From Cladophialophora immunda (taxonomy: Eukaryota > Ascomycota > Eurotiomycetes > Chaetothyriales > Herpotrichiellaceae): a stretch of DNA of 64,000 bases. Shown in pieces: positions 11,595-23,324 of the stretch. The position numbers and the translations under genes are program-made. Where the stretch lies: assembly GCF_000835495.1 (NCBI RefSeq), contig NW_015622543.1, positions 5,444,619 through 5,508,618 of the forward strand. Direction: 5' to 3'. The number at the start of each line of letters is the position of its first letter. Positions within the stretch are counted from its first letter, which is position 1. Below the pieces are notes generated by a model. It saw only the letters and a program-made list of their open reading frames with translations, was not told the DNA's origin and ran no database searches.

Positions 11595-12122
11595 GCAGAG
11601 ATCTATACTACATTATCAAATCTACGATGAGAGTCGAACACAACGTTTGAGGCATCATGCTCTTCAGCAATCCTCACATGTACATCCGCATATGGAATAG
11701 CACTCTTGCTTCTCCTACTCGGAGATGTTGAATAATTGAGACGGAAGCTGCAGGGCCTCGTGAGGACGTGTGCGTTGGAAGGGGCAGCGAGACACGATGA
11801 TCCCCACTGGCCACGGGCACTGAATCCTCCCTGAATATGATTTAGATCTGGACGTGATATTTGGAAAGAGTTTAGTCTTCATCACGAAGCTTTTTTGGCA
11901 CCCAGGTAAGTATACTGAAAAGTGTTCACAAGCTGTTGGAAACCCGACGAATTGGGAGACGTCTAGTGCCAACAACAAGAAAGCTGACGAAAAGAAATGG
12001 CTGGACCTCTAGAAAATGTCTCTGGGAATGACCAGGCTGAATCTGAACGCCGAACTTCATCATTTCGATTCCAAGTCTAATCATGAAATTCTCAAGGGCG
12101 GACAGTAATTGGTGCAGACTAC
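11595..12122. other. Intergenic, convergent
   Basis: 528 bp between the ends of the ABM-like gene and the minus-strand sugar porter. The frame at 11715-11978 (minus) has no recognisable domain. Holds the 3' untranslated regions of both genes. Confidence 0.4.
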
Positions 12123-14189
12123 CTACTTCAGATTGTCCGCATATTCTAATTCAGTCGCTTGGGCTCCCCCGCCGTGCTCGATGTCTTTTGTTGCGGGCGA
12201 CGGAATCCCCCTGATGCTGATGTCCTCCAAACAAACCTCCTGAGCGACACTTGCACCATGAGCGTGGTGATGTTCCACCACCAGCTCGTCTGTGTTGGGG
12301 ACAGGATGGATATCCGCCTGGTAGACGACCACTTCATCACCAAAGATCCGAGCCATCTCTTCGAGAGGGATTTCTTTTGTCTCGGGGACGACAAAGTATA
12401 TCCAAACAACACTGATGGCGGACAGGATGATGAAGACCAAGTAGTATTTCCAGCCGATGGAGGCGAAGGCCTGGCAAGTCCTCAAGTCAGAGACATGGGC
12501 GGTGTAGGTGAGGTCTATTGATTGCACTTACTGTCGGGGCAAGCTGAAGGTACAGAATATCCGTAAGTGCCAGAACAGCAATCGTCACGCTCAATCCGCG
12601 TGCGCGCATGAAATTGGGGAACAGCTCGCTGTAGATGCAATAAGAAGCAACCTGGACCTGTCGTTAGCGAACGAGAGAGGCACTGGGGGGTGCATGACAT
12701 ACGTCGGCACCCATGCTGTAGAGAAACAGGAACAGGTAAGTAGCGGCCACCCCCATTTGCAGGCCGGCGTGGTTGGCAGTCTGTCCACCATAAACGGCCA
12801 CCATGGCTGCCTCGAGAATCAAGCAGACACAGCACCCGCAAAAAGAGAACATCAAAAGAGGTCTCCGACCAATCTTGTCAACAATGAGAGCTCCCACCAG
12901 GTTAGCAACGACACCCATGGTGACCCACCCAGCCTGGAAGGCAAGTTGCTTCTCCGTGTCGTAGCCCAGAGCAGCGTAGATGGTGGGACCTGTCCACCAT
13001 GACTGATTAGCCTGTTGTCGGGTCCAGACGGTAGTCCATGTCGAGGCATTGTGACAGGAGGTACCTACCGTAATTGTTAAGAACGAGGACTCCTATTGCA
13101 AGATTTATCAGCCAACATAGAATATGCAACCCGAGCAACCTGGATCTCACCGGTAGATTGCCCGAAGAACGAGATAACGGCCGCCAGCATTAGTCGCTTC
13201 CTGTAACTTTTTTTGCGGAACATCTCCAGCTGGGCAAGAACGTTAGCCACAGCTGAAGCTGGCACCTGATGCTTCCACAAGCCATAAACTTACCCAGCTA
13301 GGTATCAATTCCCTGTCTTTCTCAGCTTGCTTCATCATCTGGAAAAACTCCCCCCGCGCAAAGTCCTGGCCGTGGTCTCCTTTGACGGCGTGCAGCTGGA
13401 AGACCACGGTTCTGGCTTCCTCGAGTCGACCTTTCATGAGCAGGAATCTCGGCGACTCGGGAACTATCAGACATATTACGCCCATCAAGACCGGGAAGAT
13501 CAGCGCGATTCCGCAAGGTGCTCGCCACTGCTCGGCCGGGTTGGTGGAGAAATAAAAGGCGATTCCCATGTAAGGAGCAAGGGCATAGCCTACGGCAATG
13601 TTGAATCCATTCATCCCGACCATCAAGCCGCGAAGTGCAGGTGGTGCCAGCTCTGCTGTAAAAAATGGAGCTATCGTACCTCAACGTTAGTGATCATACT
13701 GAAAAAAAAGGGAGGGAGGATTTACTTGTCGCCAGAAATCCCAGACTGCTCGCTCCCGCTATCAAGCGGCCTGCAATGTACATGCCCACGTTCCTCGATC
13801 CAGTGATCAAGCCAGAGCCCAAGATACCCAAGAGAGAACAGTAGTAAAATGCGGGTTTCCGGCCGTACTTATCGGCGATCCACCCACTGATGAAAACATT
13901 GACGGCGCCGCCAGCCAGGAACACCTAGAAGAATTTATTACCAAATCAAACTCCTGGCATGGTTTTGGAGAAAACATACGCCGGACATGGCGCCAATGAT
14001 GCCGTTGGCATTGTGAGAAAGGGCCCCGGTAGTCGGATCAAGCAAGCCCATATAAATGAGAAAGGATGGCTGGGCCAAAGTCACACTGATCACTGAAGCC
14101 GGGTACGCAAACGCGACCTGGCCCAACGAGACCAGAAAACAGATGAAAAAGTTCCATCCGTTCCACTGTCGGGTGATTCCAGGAGCCAT
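12123..14189 (-). CDS. MFS sugar-porter family transporter
   Basis: Eight exons (14189-13980, 13924-13726, 13679-13294, 13229-13151, 13092-13069, 12989-12703, 12651-12532, 12470-12123) give 550 residues. Sugar-porter signatures are present: ADKYGRKP in loop 2-3, AELAPPALRG (a variant of the usual E-x3-x-R-G element), PESPRF after helix 6, KIGRRP in the second half, and VPETKEIPLEEM after the last helix. The C-terminal tail of about 80 residues is acidic and His-rich. The family imports hexoses, disaccharides, quinate or other polyols. The substrate cannot be read from sequence. Within this island it could import a glycoside or cyclic polyol. It is divergent with the SDR at 14777. Confidence 0.92.
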
Positions 14190-14776
14190 GGAGAAAGGCG
14201 TCTGTAGTACAAGCAGTGAAGTAAGTTTTAAGCTGAAGATTTGCTCCTGAGCATCTCGTTGTGGGCGGAGCCTACTTATACATTTATATCCCGTCCTTGC
14301 ATCGCATTTTCCCGTGGGGAACCCCAGACTTTCTGTGGAGTAGCTCCACCCAGGTCGAAGAGGAAGCAAAAAAGATCCGAACCTTACCAGGAACTCCAAG
14401 GTGACCGAGGCTCTACGCACAGCCTAGAGCAGACAGTCTTTGAATCCCGCACGGTGCCCTGATAGCATCAGGCCGCTTCGTCTACCAGTTCCTTTTCTAC
14501 AAACCCAAGAAAACATATCTGAAGTACACCCACCCATCCTTTGGAGCATCCGTGATCTCCGCTCGACCTCGGCAGTCCTCAAGGCGACAATGCAGGAATC
14601 CGCAAATGGTTTTGGATTCCACGCTCGCCGTGCAATCCGAATGAGTCGGAATCAATCCGGTCGATAGGAAAGAGACGAGGCGCTGCTATACTGTCCTTCT
14701 ACTTCACCTCCGTTTTACCTGTTCGGATCTCTTGACACTCACGAGACAAAACAAGCTGCCTCACAACCAAAAGAAA
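14190..14776. other. Divergent promoter between sugar porter and SDR
   Basis: 587 bp between the two divergent ATGs. No obvious coding content. Suggests co-regulation of transporter and dehydrogenase. Confidence 0.5.
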
Positions 14777-15780
14777 ATGACGGAATTCAGGAAGGTAGCC
14801 CTTGTGACCGGTGCAGGTGTGCAGCGCCCATTTCTCTCGTTGAACGACACAAGCTAAGCGGAATCAAAGCCAGCGGAATTGGCCTTGCACTCAGCAAACA
14901 TCTCCTCACTCGTGGTTACAATGTAGCCTTGTGCGATATCAATGCTGAGGCTGGCCGGATACACATGGCTGAGCTGGGTGAACATGCAATCTTCATCCAG
15001 AGTGACGCGACGTCCTACGAGGACCAAGCGAAAGCATTCGACCAAGCTTGGGCGACGTGGGGACGACTGGACTTTGGTACGTGATCTTTGCATTCCAACA
15101 TTCGTTCGCACCGCTCATGCTGCCGCCAGTTGCGGCAAATGCAGGAATCGGTGATTCGGTCGATTTCTATGGCTCTCTGTCGGCGTCAGGAACGCCGGCC
15201 AAACCGAACCTCAAGACGATCGATGTGAATTTGACGGCGGTGCTCTTCACTGTCTATCTAGCTCAGCACTATCTGGCCCGTAGCCCGGCTGGAGGAAAGA
15301 TCACAATCACCGCAAGCTCGGCGGCACTGTATCCCATACCTTTTGCTCCGCTCTACGGCGCCAGTAAAGCAGCCGTGCGTCTCCTGACAAGACCTTTTTG
15401 GAAAGTTCTCAAAGGCTGACAATCATGCGTAGATACCGGGACTCGTGCGATCGATGGCATCGAAGCTCCAAGAATCAAACATCGCCATCAACTGCATCTG
15501 TCCGGGGATGGTGCCCACAGCACTGACGGATGCTATCGTCAACCTCATACCAAAGGATAAGATCACCCCCCTTTCCACTCTGATGAAGGCTCATGATCGC
15601 TTTCTGGACGGCGATGAAGGAGGCTGTGTTGCCGAAATCAGCGTGGATAAGATCTATCTGCGTGATCAACTCCCCTTTGCAGACGAGGCGCAAGAATGGG
15701 TTTGTACCGTTGTCCCCACGCTGGGTCAATCACTGGCTCGAAACACCAGTGTAGACGTCGCAACTGTGAGGGGAGAATAG
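14777..15780 (+). CDS. Short-chain dehydrogenase/reductase (15-PGDH-like)
   Basis: Exons 14777-14816, 14870-15076, 15130-15374 and 15433-15780 give 279 residues. The cofactor motif TGAASGIG is restored across the first splice. The acidic residue after strand 2 (CDIN) favours NAD over NADP. NAG is at 86-88. The catalytic Ser (about 145), Tyr158 and Lys162 (YGASK) are all present. ICPGMV follows, as in 15-hydroxyprostaglandin-dehydrogenase-like SDRs. It probably oxidises a secondary alcohol to a ketone, which could feed the Baeyer-Villiger enzyme (inference). The last exon is read from ATA at 15433. Confidence 0.9.
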
Positions 15781-17160
15781 ACACTTCAACGGAATCAGAC
15801 CAAGATTAACGTCGATTTATGTCAGAAGTGAGACCACCTGTAGCTGCACGCTTTGTCTACCAAGTGGATTCACGGCCTTTCCCTCCGCTGTTCTTCTATT
15901 CTACAGCGGTTGCAGCCCCTCCTGGCTAGATAAATGCTCGAGGAGTCTCGAGCCTCGGCCAACTATACTGCTTTACCGCCTCCACCCTGTCAGATAAGTC
16001 GATGTGGTGTGCAGGAATAAACTCGGTCGCCTAATTAGACAACTCCTGGACATGCATGAACGCTGATGACGCAAAGATTAGTCCGTCCGGACTGCTTCGC
16101 GTAGTTTGGAGAGCCTCCGAGCCGTTAAATGCCGACTCCTTGCGGTGATAAATTCGAGGTGACTTGTCCCCGATGATAAAGATGACCTGGATCATTGTGA
16201 ACGCGTTGAATACTATCTGGACCATTGGCACGAGATCGGCTCCGCATCAAGACTAGTGAAAGGATGTATTAATTATCTGACCAGCTTCCGAAGATGGAAA
16301 GGCCCCCACGACCAGCACACCCCACGGGTCAAGAACCCTCAGTGTGGCCAGCTGTTGAATTCATTATAACAGCGGCTGCAAATTCTAGAAGCTGACAATA
16401 ACAAAAATTGCATCCTGCCTCTGCCATACCGCATCCGAGCCGCCTTGACACAAGAGGATACATATGCTCGATGCGGTGTTGTTTTTGTTGTTGCCGAGCA
16501 TGCCGAGTTCAGCTGGGATCTTTCTGCGTGGCGTTAGTGAAGCGTGAGAAGCGACTTGGAGGCTCAATCTAGAACGGTCGGTCCAGCCCCTCTACACTCC
16601 TGCAGAGCCTCTCACTTGTTGGCAGGTCGGGTCTTGCATACACGAGCAAGGCAGAGTCAAGATCAGAAGAAAGTTGGGGGGGCGAAGCCTTTTACTAAAG
16701 CTCTTACCGAGGACAAGCTTCGACAGGCGGCGTCTTAGCGAGCCGAAAGGATTTCGACGGATGGACCAACTGCCTCGCCTGAGTCCGTTTTGGGCCTTGG
16801 TGAATTCCCTAAACGTTAGGTTCGGCTGAATGCAGACGCCCAACGACGCCCTTACCTGGACGGGGCAGGCAGAGTCGATGTCAAAGACCAGTCTGTAGTT
16901 CAGCCGCACAGGCTACTGCAACCACCACAGTTTGACTTGCCATGTTGGTCGTTGACTCGTTGCCTTCGAGGGACTCGGCAGTCTAGATCCCGTATTCTTG
17001 CTTGCTATTATGCATGCATCGCCCCGACGACCGAGCGTGAGGCTCTCACGGCAAATAGATATAAGAAACCATTGAGCTCATCTTGTTGTCATGTCAGGGC
17101 CTTCTGCACATACCACCACGCACACGAGGCGGACACAAGAAACCAACCAACCAACCAATC
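15781..17160. other. Intergenic, 1.4 kb
   Basis: No coding sequence recognised. Short frames at 16031-16231 and 16592-16909 (minus) and 16937-17311 (plus) lack domains. The (AACC)n run at its end abuts the next ATG. Confidence 0.45.
17141..17158 (+). repeat. (AACC)n microsatellite in 5' leader
   Basis: Four copies plus a partial copy of AACC lie immediately before the ATG of the small secreted protein gene at 17161. Confidence 0.9.
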
Positions 17161-17598
17161 ATGTCTTCCTTCCTCGCAAAAGCCATGCTTGCACTCTCTC
17201 TTCCGGTCTTCCTCGCCCACGCCCAGGACGCAGCCTTGTGTGGCAATGCGTGCGACACCTACCAGCTCAACCTCAAGAACACCGACGACATCTATACCGA
17301 AGACGTGCTGACTCCGGGCTCTCCCATAACCGGGGCGGACGTCCTGCAGATGTGTGGCGACTTCAGCGAATTCTCCCTAGATGGGCTCGACTACGGCAGC
17401 GCCATCATCTGTTACAAGTGCGGTGGGTTCGGGGGATCCGAGGCGGACGAGGACTTGTTGGATGCGTGGGCCTTGGTCTGCGCCACGTACAATGAGGCAG
17501 ATCCCGACGACGAGCCTCAGGTGGCCGAAGAGGCGGGGGCGACGTGTTGGAACTCGGATCTTGCGGTCGACGACTGTGGGACGCTGGCAAGCAACTGA
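17161..17598 (+). CDS. Small secreted cysteine-rich protein
   Basis: A single exon of 145 residues. The N-terminus MSSFLAKAMLALSLPVFLAHAQ is a classic signal peptide with likely cleavage after AHA or AQ (residues 21-22). The mature part is acidic, with eight cysteines (LCGNAC, QMC, IICYKC, LVC, TCW, DC), enough for four disulfides. I do not recognise a named family. An in-frame ATG further upstream (17083) would bury the signal peptide, so 17161 is chosen. Size, secretion signal and cysteine count resemble small secreted or effector-like proteins, but no function is claimed. Confidence 0.8.
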   Translation: MSSFLAKAMLALSLPVFLAHAQDAALCGNACDTYQLNLKNTDDIYTEDVLTPGSPITGADVLQMCGDFSEFSLDGLDYGSAIICYKCGGFGGSEADEDLLDAWALVCATYNEADPDDEPQVAEEAGATCWNSDLAVDDCGTLASN

Positions 17599-17891
17599 AG
17601 GTCCGGTCTCGAAAAGAATGAGAGCCACAGTGATTTTGAAGTGCTTGGAACTAGTTCGTTACGCAACTGAATATGCCCGTGTTTCTCCCGAATGACATTT
17701 GAGTCCATAACTTCGCCGTTCCTGCCACCATAGCTGCTTCTCTGTCTCGAGTCTCAAATCCAATTGTTCGTCAGATCTGCCGGTCTTTACTTACCGTTCT
17801 TGTGAAACAAAGGCCTTGTTCTCTCCCCCCCTGATGGAGTCCCCTTTCAATAGCATATCTGTAGGTGCCAGCCCCAGCCCAGTCCAAGACA

Positions 17892-19719
17892 TCACGCCCC
17901 AACCTTCTGCTCCTCCACAAACCTCATGATTCTCTGCTCGTATTGTGCGGCATCTTCAACCCGTAACGCTGCGTCCTGGGCTGCGGCTTCTGCCAGGATC
18001 ATATCTGCGACCTTCTTGCTTCTGGGAGTGATGTTGCATGCAAATGCGACGGGTCTGAAGATCGGGACTCCTCCACCTATACAAAGCGTTGTAAGTCAGT
18101 CTCTGAGGTGTTCTTGAACGCGTAACAATGGGTAGATTAGACGATGAAGAGCTATAACATACTGACGTCGTCGCTGGGAGGCGGGTGGGCGCCCAGGTCG
18201 ATGTTGAACGCCCACAAGAGGCGACTGATGACAATGAAAAGAGAGGCATCGGCGACATGTTTCCCGGGACATTCTCTCCTCCCTGCACCGAACCCATAAT
18301 GAATTGGGGCATATGCATAATGAGGCAGAGACCGAGGATCTTTCTCCGACAGGAACCGCTCGGGCACAAATCTCTCGTGGTCTCGGAAATATTCGCTGCT
18401 GTGATGGATCGCCGAAGGATTGTAGATTACCGTTGTTCTCGCGGGGATCGTCTTGCCCCGGTAGCTGTCCGACTCGCTGGTGGCATGGAAGAACGCAAGA
18501 GGCGTCACGGACGCCCACCTGTGTATTTCTTCCACGGTCGCGGCGATGTAGGGCAACTTGCTGCGGTCCTCCCACTGCGGGAGACGGTCGGGCCCGACCA
18601 CGCGATCCAGTTCTTCCTGCGCGGACTTGATAAAATCCGGGTAGAGGACAGCGGCCTTGAAGAACCATTGGAGTGTGGTCGCAGTGGTCTCCGAGCCTGC
18701 CGCCAGTAGCTCGGACAGAATAACGCGCCTATCGACTTCGGAGAAACTATTAATCTCGGGGCTTTCCAAGAACCGCTTCAGGAAACAATCCGGCGCGTCG
18801 CCCGTCTTCATTCGATCCGTGATTGAGTCGTAGAAGACGCTCCAGAATCCAATGAGGTTGTCGAAGGTCTTGCGAGCATCTGCCCTCCACGGTGCGAGGC
18901 TGTCTGGAAGATAGTTCAGCACCGGAATCCAATCAGCCAGCCAGTGGCCCGGACGCATTTCTGAGACCAGATTAGTATGTGTTCCAATTCTACGTCATCC
19001 TCACCATACTCTCAAACATATCAAGTGCGATGTGACGGATAGCCTCTGGAATCTGAGTGTTGCTGCTGGCAAAACGAGCTCCAAGCCTGTCTCTTGTGAG
19101 GATCTGTGCACAGTCTTTTAGGTGCCGAGAAGCGACTCACAGAAGACTGAAAGTAACGCTCGCCGAGTACCGCGCCACCTCTGTGTAGAAGGCATTCGGG
19201 TTTTGCAGCAGATTCTTCAAAGTCTGTCGGCTCTCGTATTCTTGGTACGGTAGAAAAATCTTGGAGTTCTGCATCCCCAGGAGACTGTGGATGACCTTTC
19301 GATGTTTCTGGAGGTAGAGCACAGTTATATCAGCAAATTGCCCATCGCTATTTATGATGCAATCCACTCACTCTGAACTCGTCACCGTATTCCATTTGGA
19401 TCAACCTTCCTTCGGCAATGATCTTTGCCTGGGCCGAAGAAGACGGGCGAGAGGAGTAGTTCTGGCCTCTTTTGATGATCAGGTCATCGATAGCTGTTGG
19501 GCTGCTTAAGACAACCACCTTGGACCTGCCCATGTTGAATGAGAAGAAGTCCCCATATCGAGGTACCAGATTGGTGAGTTGTTGGTTGAGAGTCAGCTTC
19601 TTGTCCGGCAAGACCCCAATGAGTGGTATGCCTCGAGGTCCATCCGGCCATTGACTCTTGAGCCCGAGCGAAAGGTACAGCACTACCGCGAATAAGGCGA
19701 AGGTGAGATACCAGAGCAT
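17892..19719 (-). CDS. Cytochrome P450 monooxygenase
   Basis: Exons 19719-19372, 19307-19141, 19086-19010, 18960-18163 and 18076-17892 give 524 residues. An N-terminal membrane anchor (WYLTFALFAVVLYLSLG) is followed by the proline-rich WPDGPRGIP hinge. The I-helix is AAGSETTATT, the K-helix motif EEIHR, then FVPERF. The haem loop is FGAGRRECPG with axial Cys428. This resembles class-II fungal P450s of the CYP64/O-methylsterigmatocystin oxidoreductase type. It is an endoplasmic-reticulum enzyme that hydroxylates a small molecule. Two donors are ambiguous (gtatgg rather than gtgagg at 19009, gtatgt rather than gtcagt at 18162). I chose those that keep the frame. Confidence 0.93.
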
Positions 19720-21154
19720 ATTTAAGATCCTTGGAGAGCTCAGCACCTTGAGATGCTAGTACTGTCTTGCAATGCTGCAGTATTAGTGAGAGATCGAGTG
19801 AGTTGGTGGTGCCATCTTATATAACCAGCGGCGTCACCATTGACCGTGGTGCCCGCGTAGAGTTGCTGCAGCTCACTTGATCCCTGATCGACTGTAGGCC
19901 TTAAATTTTTCTTCGAAGTGGTGTAATCTCAGCCGCCTTGACGAGGAATCCATCTGAGCCAGCTCAATGGCCGACTTAGCACATCACCGGGGACATCCTG
20001 TGGCATTTCACGAGAACGACGGTGTGCCACGGCGCCCGGGGTTGACGCACAGGCCATGCTGGGATGACCTGAAAGAGGTTTGCGAAGGTGTAAGCATAAT
20101 ATGCGGATTGGCCAGTATCTACTCTGAACAAAGCAACACGGACGGTGGTCCAATCGCGGCGTTGCTGCTAACTAAGCCAATGCTGACCGTCCCATGTAAG
20201 CAGAGTGGTGAAGGGAACCGGTAGACAGCCGGCCATTTGGCCAGAGCTCGAAGGATACCATTGCTAAAATATTTCATAGAAGCTTGGAGGTGGAAGCTGT
20301 TGCCTACGTGCAACGTGGTACGCTCTGGAGAGTGATAGCGTGGGTTCAAGGCTCCGTGATTAGCAGCCTCGTCGGCGCCGGCGGCCTTAAAGGATGGAAT
20401 TAGGTTGGTATGCGCTCGTTTATCAGGTAATCAATGCCCGAGTATGGGAATGAGGCATGTGTTTGAGGCATCACCACCACCGATAGAGATGCATAGTGGA
20501 GAGTAGCTAGTATACGACGCAGGGCCTCTTTAGCGGCTGTTAGGCCGAACCTTGGGGAATCGGACGTAGCATCAACGACGGGAATGGATAGAGGGGAAGC
20601 GCATATACAAAAATCGTGCATGTCCAGTTGCTAGATATCGTGAATGAAAATACCGTGCGAATTGCCCATCTCCCAAAAGGGCTCTACAGAAGACGTACGG
20701 AGTACTGAGCTCCCTGACTATTGTTTCATGATGATATCATCCAAGCTGGGGATTTTCCCCTGCCCTGAATTGGATCTCTGGCAGCGGCGAATGGCTAACT
20801 CCCTGGCTATGCCGCATATGGCAAAATTTCGTACCGCAAGCTCCCAAACATTGATTCGATGCTGGTTGACGCCAACGTGGAGCAGATCTCTTGACAGTAG
20901 AGACCAAGATCTCTGGACTTTGTCTCGCTGGCAGGCGATAGGCGGAGATGCCCCAGCTGTTATCTCCGCATCGAGCGAGACGCAAAGCTGGTCGGCGAGG
21001 GATCAGCCCGGTTCCGGACAGAGTGTTGGCTTGAACACAACGGAAATTGGTTGAATATATATATGTGAGTGTGTGAGTGTGAGTAGTAGGAGGCCCTTCA
21101 GAAGAAACAAGACTGCTCATCCGCTTGGTACTCCGACTCCTTAATTGTGCAAAT
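19720..21154. other. Divergent intergenic region between P450 and SDR
   Basis: 1.4 kb between the P450 start (minus) and the SDR start (plus). No recognisable gene. Ends with an (AT)n TATA-like run and GTGAGT repeats near 21055-21085. Confidence 0.45.
21055..21064 (+). promoter_or_regulatory. TATA-like element of the SDR gene at 21155
   Basis: Ten alternating A/T bases about 90 bp before the ATG, followed by a GTGAGTGTGTGAGTGTGAG simple repeat. Confidence 0.35.
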
Positions 21155-22240
21155 ATGTCCAAGATCACAAACGTCCCAGCGGGCTTCGACTTCGTGGCCA
21201 CACGGCACGATGACACCTATGAATTCATCAACCCCCTCAAGGGCGAGGCCACGAATCTCAAGGTCCTGGTCACAGGCGCCAGCAAAGGCATCGGACGAGC
21301 AACAGTCGTCTCGTTCGCAAAGTCCGGCGCCTCAGCAATTGCGTTGCTCGCCCGTTCAGACCTCGACGCGGTCGCCCAGGAGGTCGTCGAAGCTGCAAAA
21401 CAGGCAGGGCGCAAAGAGCCGCCTAAGGTGCTTAAGTTGAGGGTCGACACGACTGATGTTGCGGCGGTGGACAGCGCCATGAAGATGGTGGAACAGGAGT
21501 TCGGCGCCCTGGATGTGGTCATCAACAACGCTTCGAGAATGGAGGTGTGGAAGCCCATCCACGAGACGGACGTACAGGACTGGTGGTCGACCTGGGAGGT
21601 GAACATCAAGGGAACGTATCTTGTCAGTCGTGCAGCGTTACCGCTGCTACTGAAAGGGAAAGACAAGACGATGATTGTGATCTCCAGTGCCGGAGGATTG
21701 ACCACCTCGTGAGTTCCTATCTGAATGCTTGAAGTTCGTCGTCTAGATATGAAAGCTAACAACGATCTGAAGGGCCGGGGGCAGCGCATACCAGGGCACC
21801 AAAACAGCGCAGATACGGTTCAATGATTTCCTGATGAAAGAATATGGCGAGCAGGTGCGCTTCCACTTGGTATCCTGCCTGCTCAAATGGTTCCAGGCTG
21901 ACTCGACACTTTTCTTTAGGGCTTGCTGGCATACGCAGTCCACCCTGGCGGCGTGAAGACGGAGGTTGGAACCACAATGCCGGAGCACATGCACCACCTT
22001 TTGGTCGCAGAGCCAGAACTACCTGCAGACACCCTAGTTTGGCTGACGAGGGAACGGAGAGATTGGTAAGCGTCGAGATGCACCCGACTAGTTGAGAGAC
22101 AACTTAGCTTCAGATAGCTAACTTCGGGTAACAGGCTGGCTGGGCGATACGTCAATGCACCGTGGGACATGAAAGAACTCTGGGAAAAGAGGGATGAAAT
22201 TGTGGAGAAGGATCTGCTGAAGCTGAAGCTGCAGGTCTGA
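21155..22240 (+). CDS. Short-chain dehydrogenase/reductase (classical type)
   Basis: Exons 21155-21708, 21773-21854, 21920-22065 and 22135-22240 give 295 residues. The TGASKGIG cofactor loop follows LKVLVTG. NNAS sits at the NNAG position. The catalytic region has ISSAGG (Ser177/178), Tyr191 and Lys195 (YQGTK), then HPGGVKTE. The MSKITN start at 21155 is taken over an upstream non-ATG codon. It is probably an NADP-dependent carbonyl reductase or alcohol dehydrogenase. It lies head to head with the P450 and tail to tail with the NmrA-like gene (124 bp apart). Confidence 0.9.
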
Positions 22241-22364
22241 GGAGGCTTGGTTTTATCGCATCCAAGTATAAAGAAAGAATCGCGCATCCACCATGGAATA
22301 TGATGGATATCTAGTCAGGCGCCTGCACCTTGCCGTCGAATGGCGAGGTTCTAAACAGAGATAT

Positions 22365-23324
22365 TCACTCCAATCCATACACCAGCTTCGCGCGCTCAGA
22401 TGCAAAAGCCTCGCGCAGCGTCTCCTCAACATTCTTGGGATGGATCTGTGGGAAACGGTCATTATCCCAGGGCCGTGGTAGCAGGGTCCCCTCCCTCCCC
22501 TGAATCAATTTATGGCTTGCCGCCAACTCTGCATCGATATCGCCTGATACCTTGGCTTGTGCTTCCTCTTGCTTTGCGCTCTCGACGTCCAGGTATGTGA
22601 CATCGTACTTTCTGCCGGTGACTCGTTCGAGGATCTCGAATATCTCCGCGTACGTGGGATCGCTTCCGGAGATGCGATATGTTCTCCGCCTCCCCTTGGC
22701 CTGAGGAGAAAGTGGTTCTTTCAACGTCTCGACGAGATATCGGGCGCTATCCTGGGCGCTGATCAGGCTCTGTCTACCCGATGACGTGCCGTAGATCTTG
22801 GCTTTTGCGTTCTTGTTGTCGAAGCCAAAGTGTGAGATTACGGACCATTCCGTCAACCGGCCAAGCAGATAGTACGTCCATCCCAGGTCAGGGATCTCCT
22901 GCGCCTTTGCGTCAAGATGCTCGCGCGTCTGGACTTTGTACTTGTAGTAGCGCTGAGTCCAATTCTGGCCCTCAGTTATATCGGCGCCGTACTCGCTTGG
23001 ATAGAAGTGGCGGACTCCAGCCTCAATGGCGGCGTCAATGATGGCAGGCTGGAGATATAGCCCATGATTTCCGAGGAAACTCAGCACACAGTCGAAGCCT
23101 TCGTAGGCTTTTGGGGAAGCATAATCGGCGGCATCGATGATCTCAAATCCTTGTGCTTTCAGTTCTTGGATCCGGGCTTTTTTGGCTTCATCGGTGGGCC
23201 TCGAGATGTTGTTGAAGAAGGCAATCCGAGTGAAATGTGTTGGGTCCTTGATGAGCTCGTGGGCGACATAGTCACCAAAGCTACCCACACCTATGGCGCC
23301 AACCAAAAGGATTGATTTGAACAT
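22365..23324 (-). CDS. NmrA-like / isoflavone-reductase-like NAD(P)-binding protein
   Basis: Intronless, 319 residues, ATG at 23324 (an upstream in-frame extension is in the leader). The N-terminal Rossmann motif ILLVGAIGVGSFGDYVA is a variant of GxxGxxG. HFYPSEYGAD and the following YKYK element match the isoflavone reductase/NmrA branch of atypical SDRs. Members reduce aromatic double bonds or act as redox sensors of gene expression. In this island a reductase acting on an aromatic or enone intermediate is the likelier role (inference). It is divergent with the aldo-keto reductase at 24444. Confidence 0.87.
   Translation of the reverse strand: MFKSILLVGAIGVGSFGDYVAHELIKDPTHFTRIAFFNNISRPTDEAKKARIQELKAQGFEIIDAADYASPKAYEGFDCVLSFLGNHGLYLQPAIIDAAIEAGVRHFYPSEYGADITEGQNWTQRYYKYKVQTREHLDAKAQEIPDLGWTYYLLGRLTEWSVISHFGFDNKNAKAKIYGTSSGRQSLISAQDSARYLVETLKEPLSPQAKGRRRTYRISGSDPTYAEIFEILERVTGRKYDVTYLDVESAKQEEAQAKVSGDIDAELAASHKLIQGREGTLLPRPWDNDRFPQIHPKNVEETLREAFASERAKLVYGLE

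Noticed and set aside
14430..14470. tRNA-like 'TTTGAATCCC' segment
   Set aside because: No matching A-box, cloverleaf stems or terminator could be drawn.
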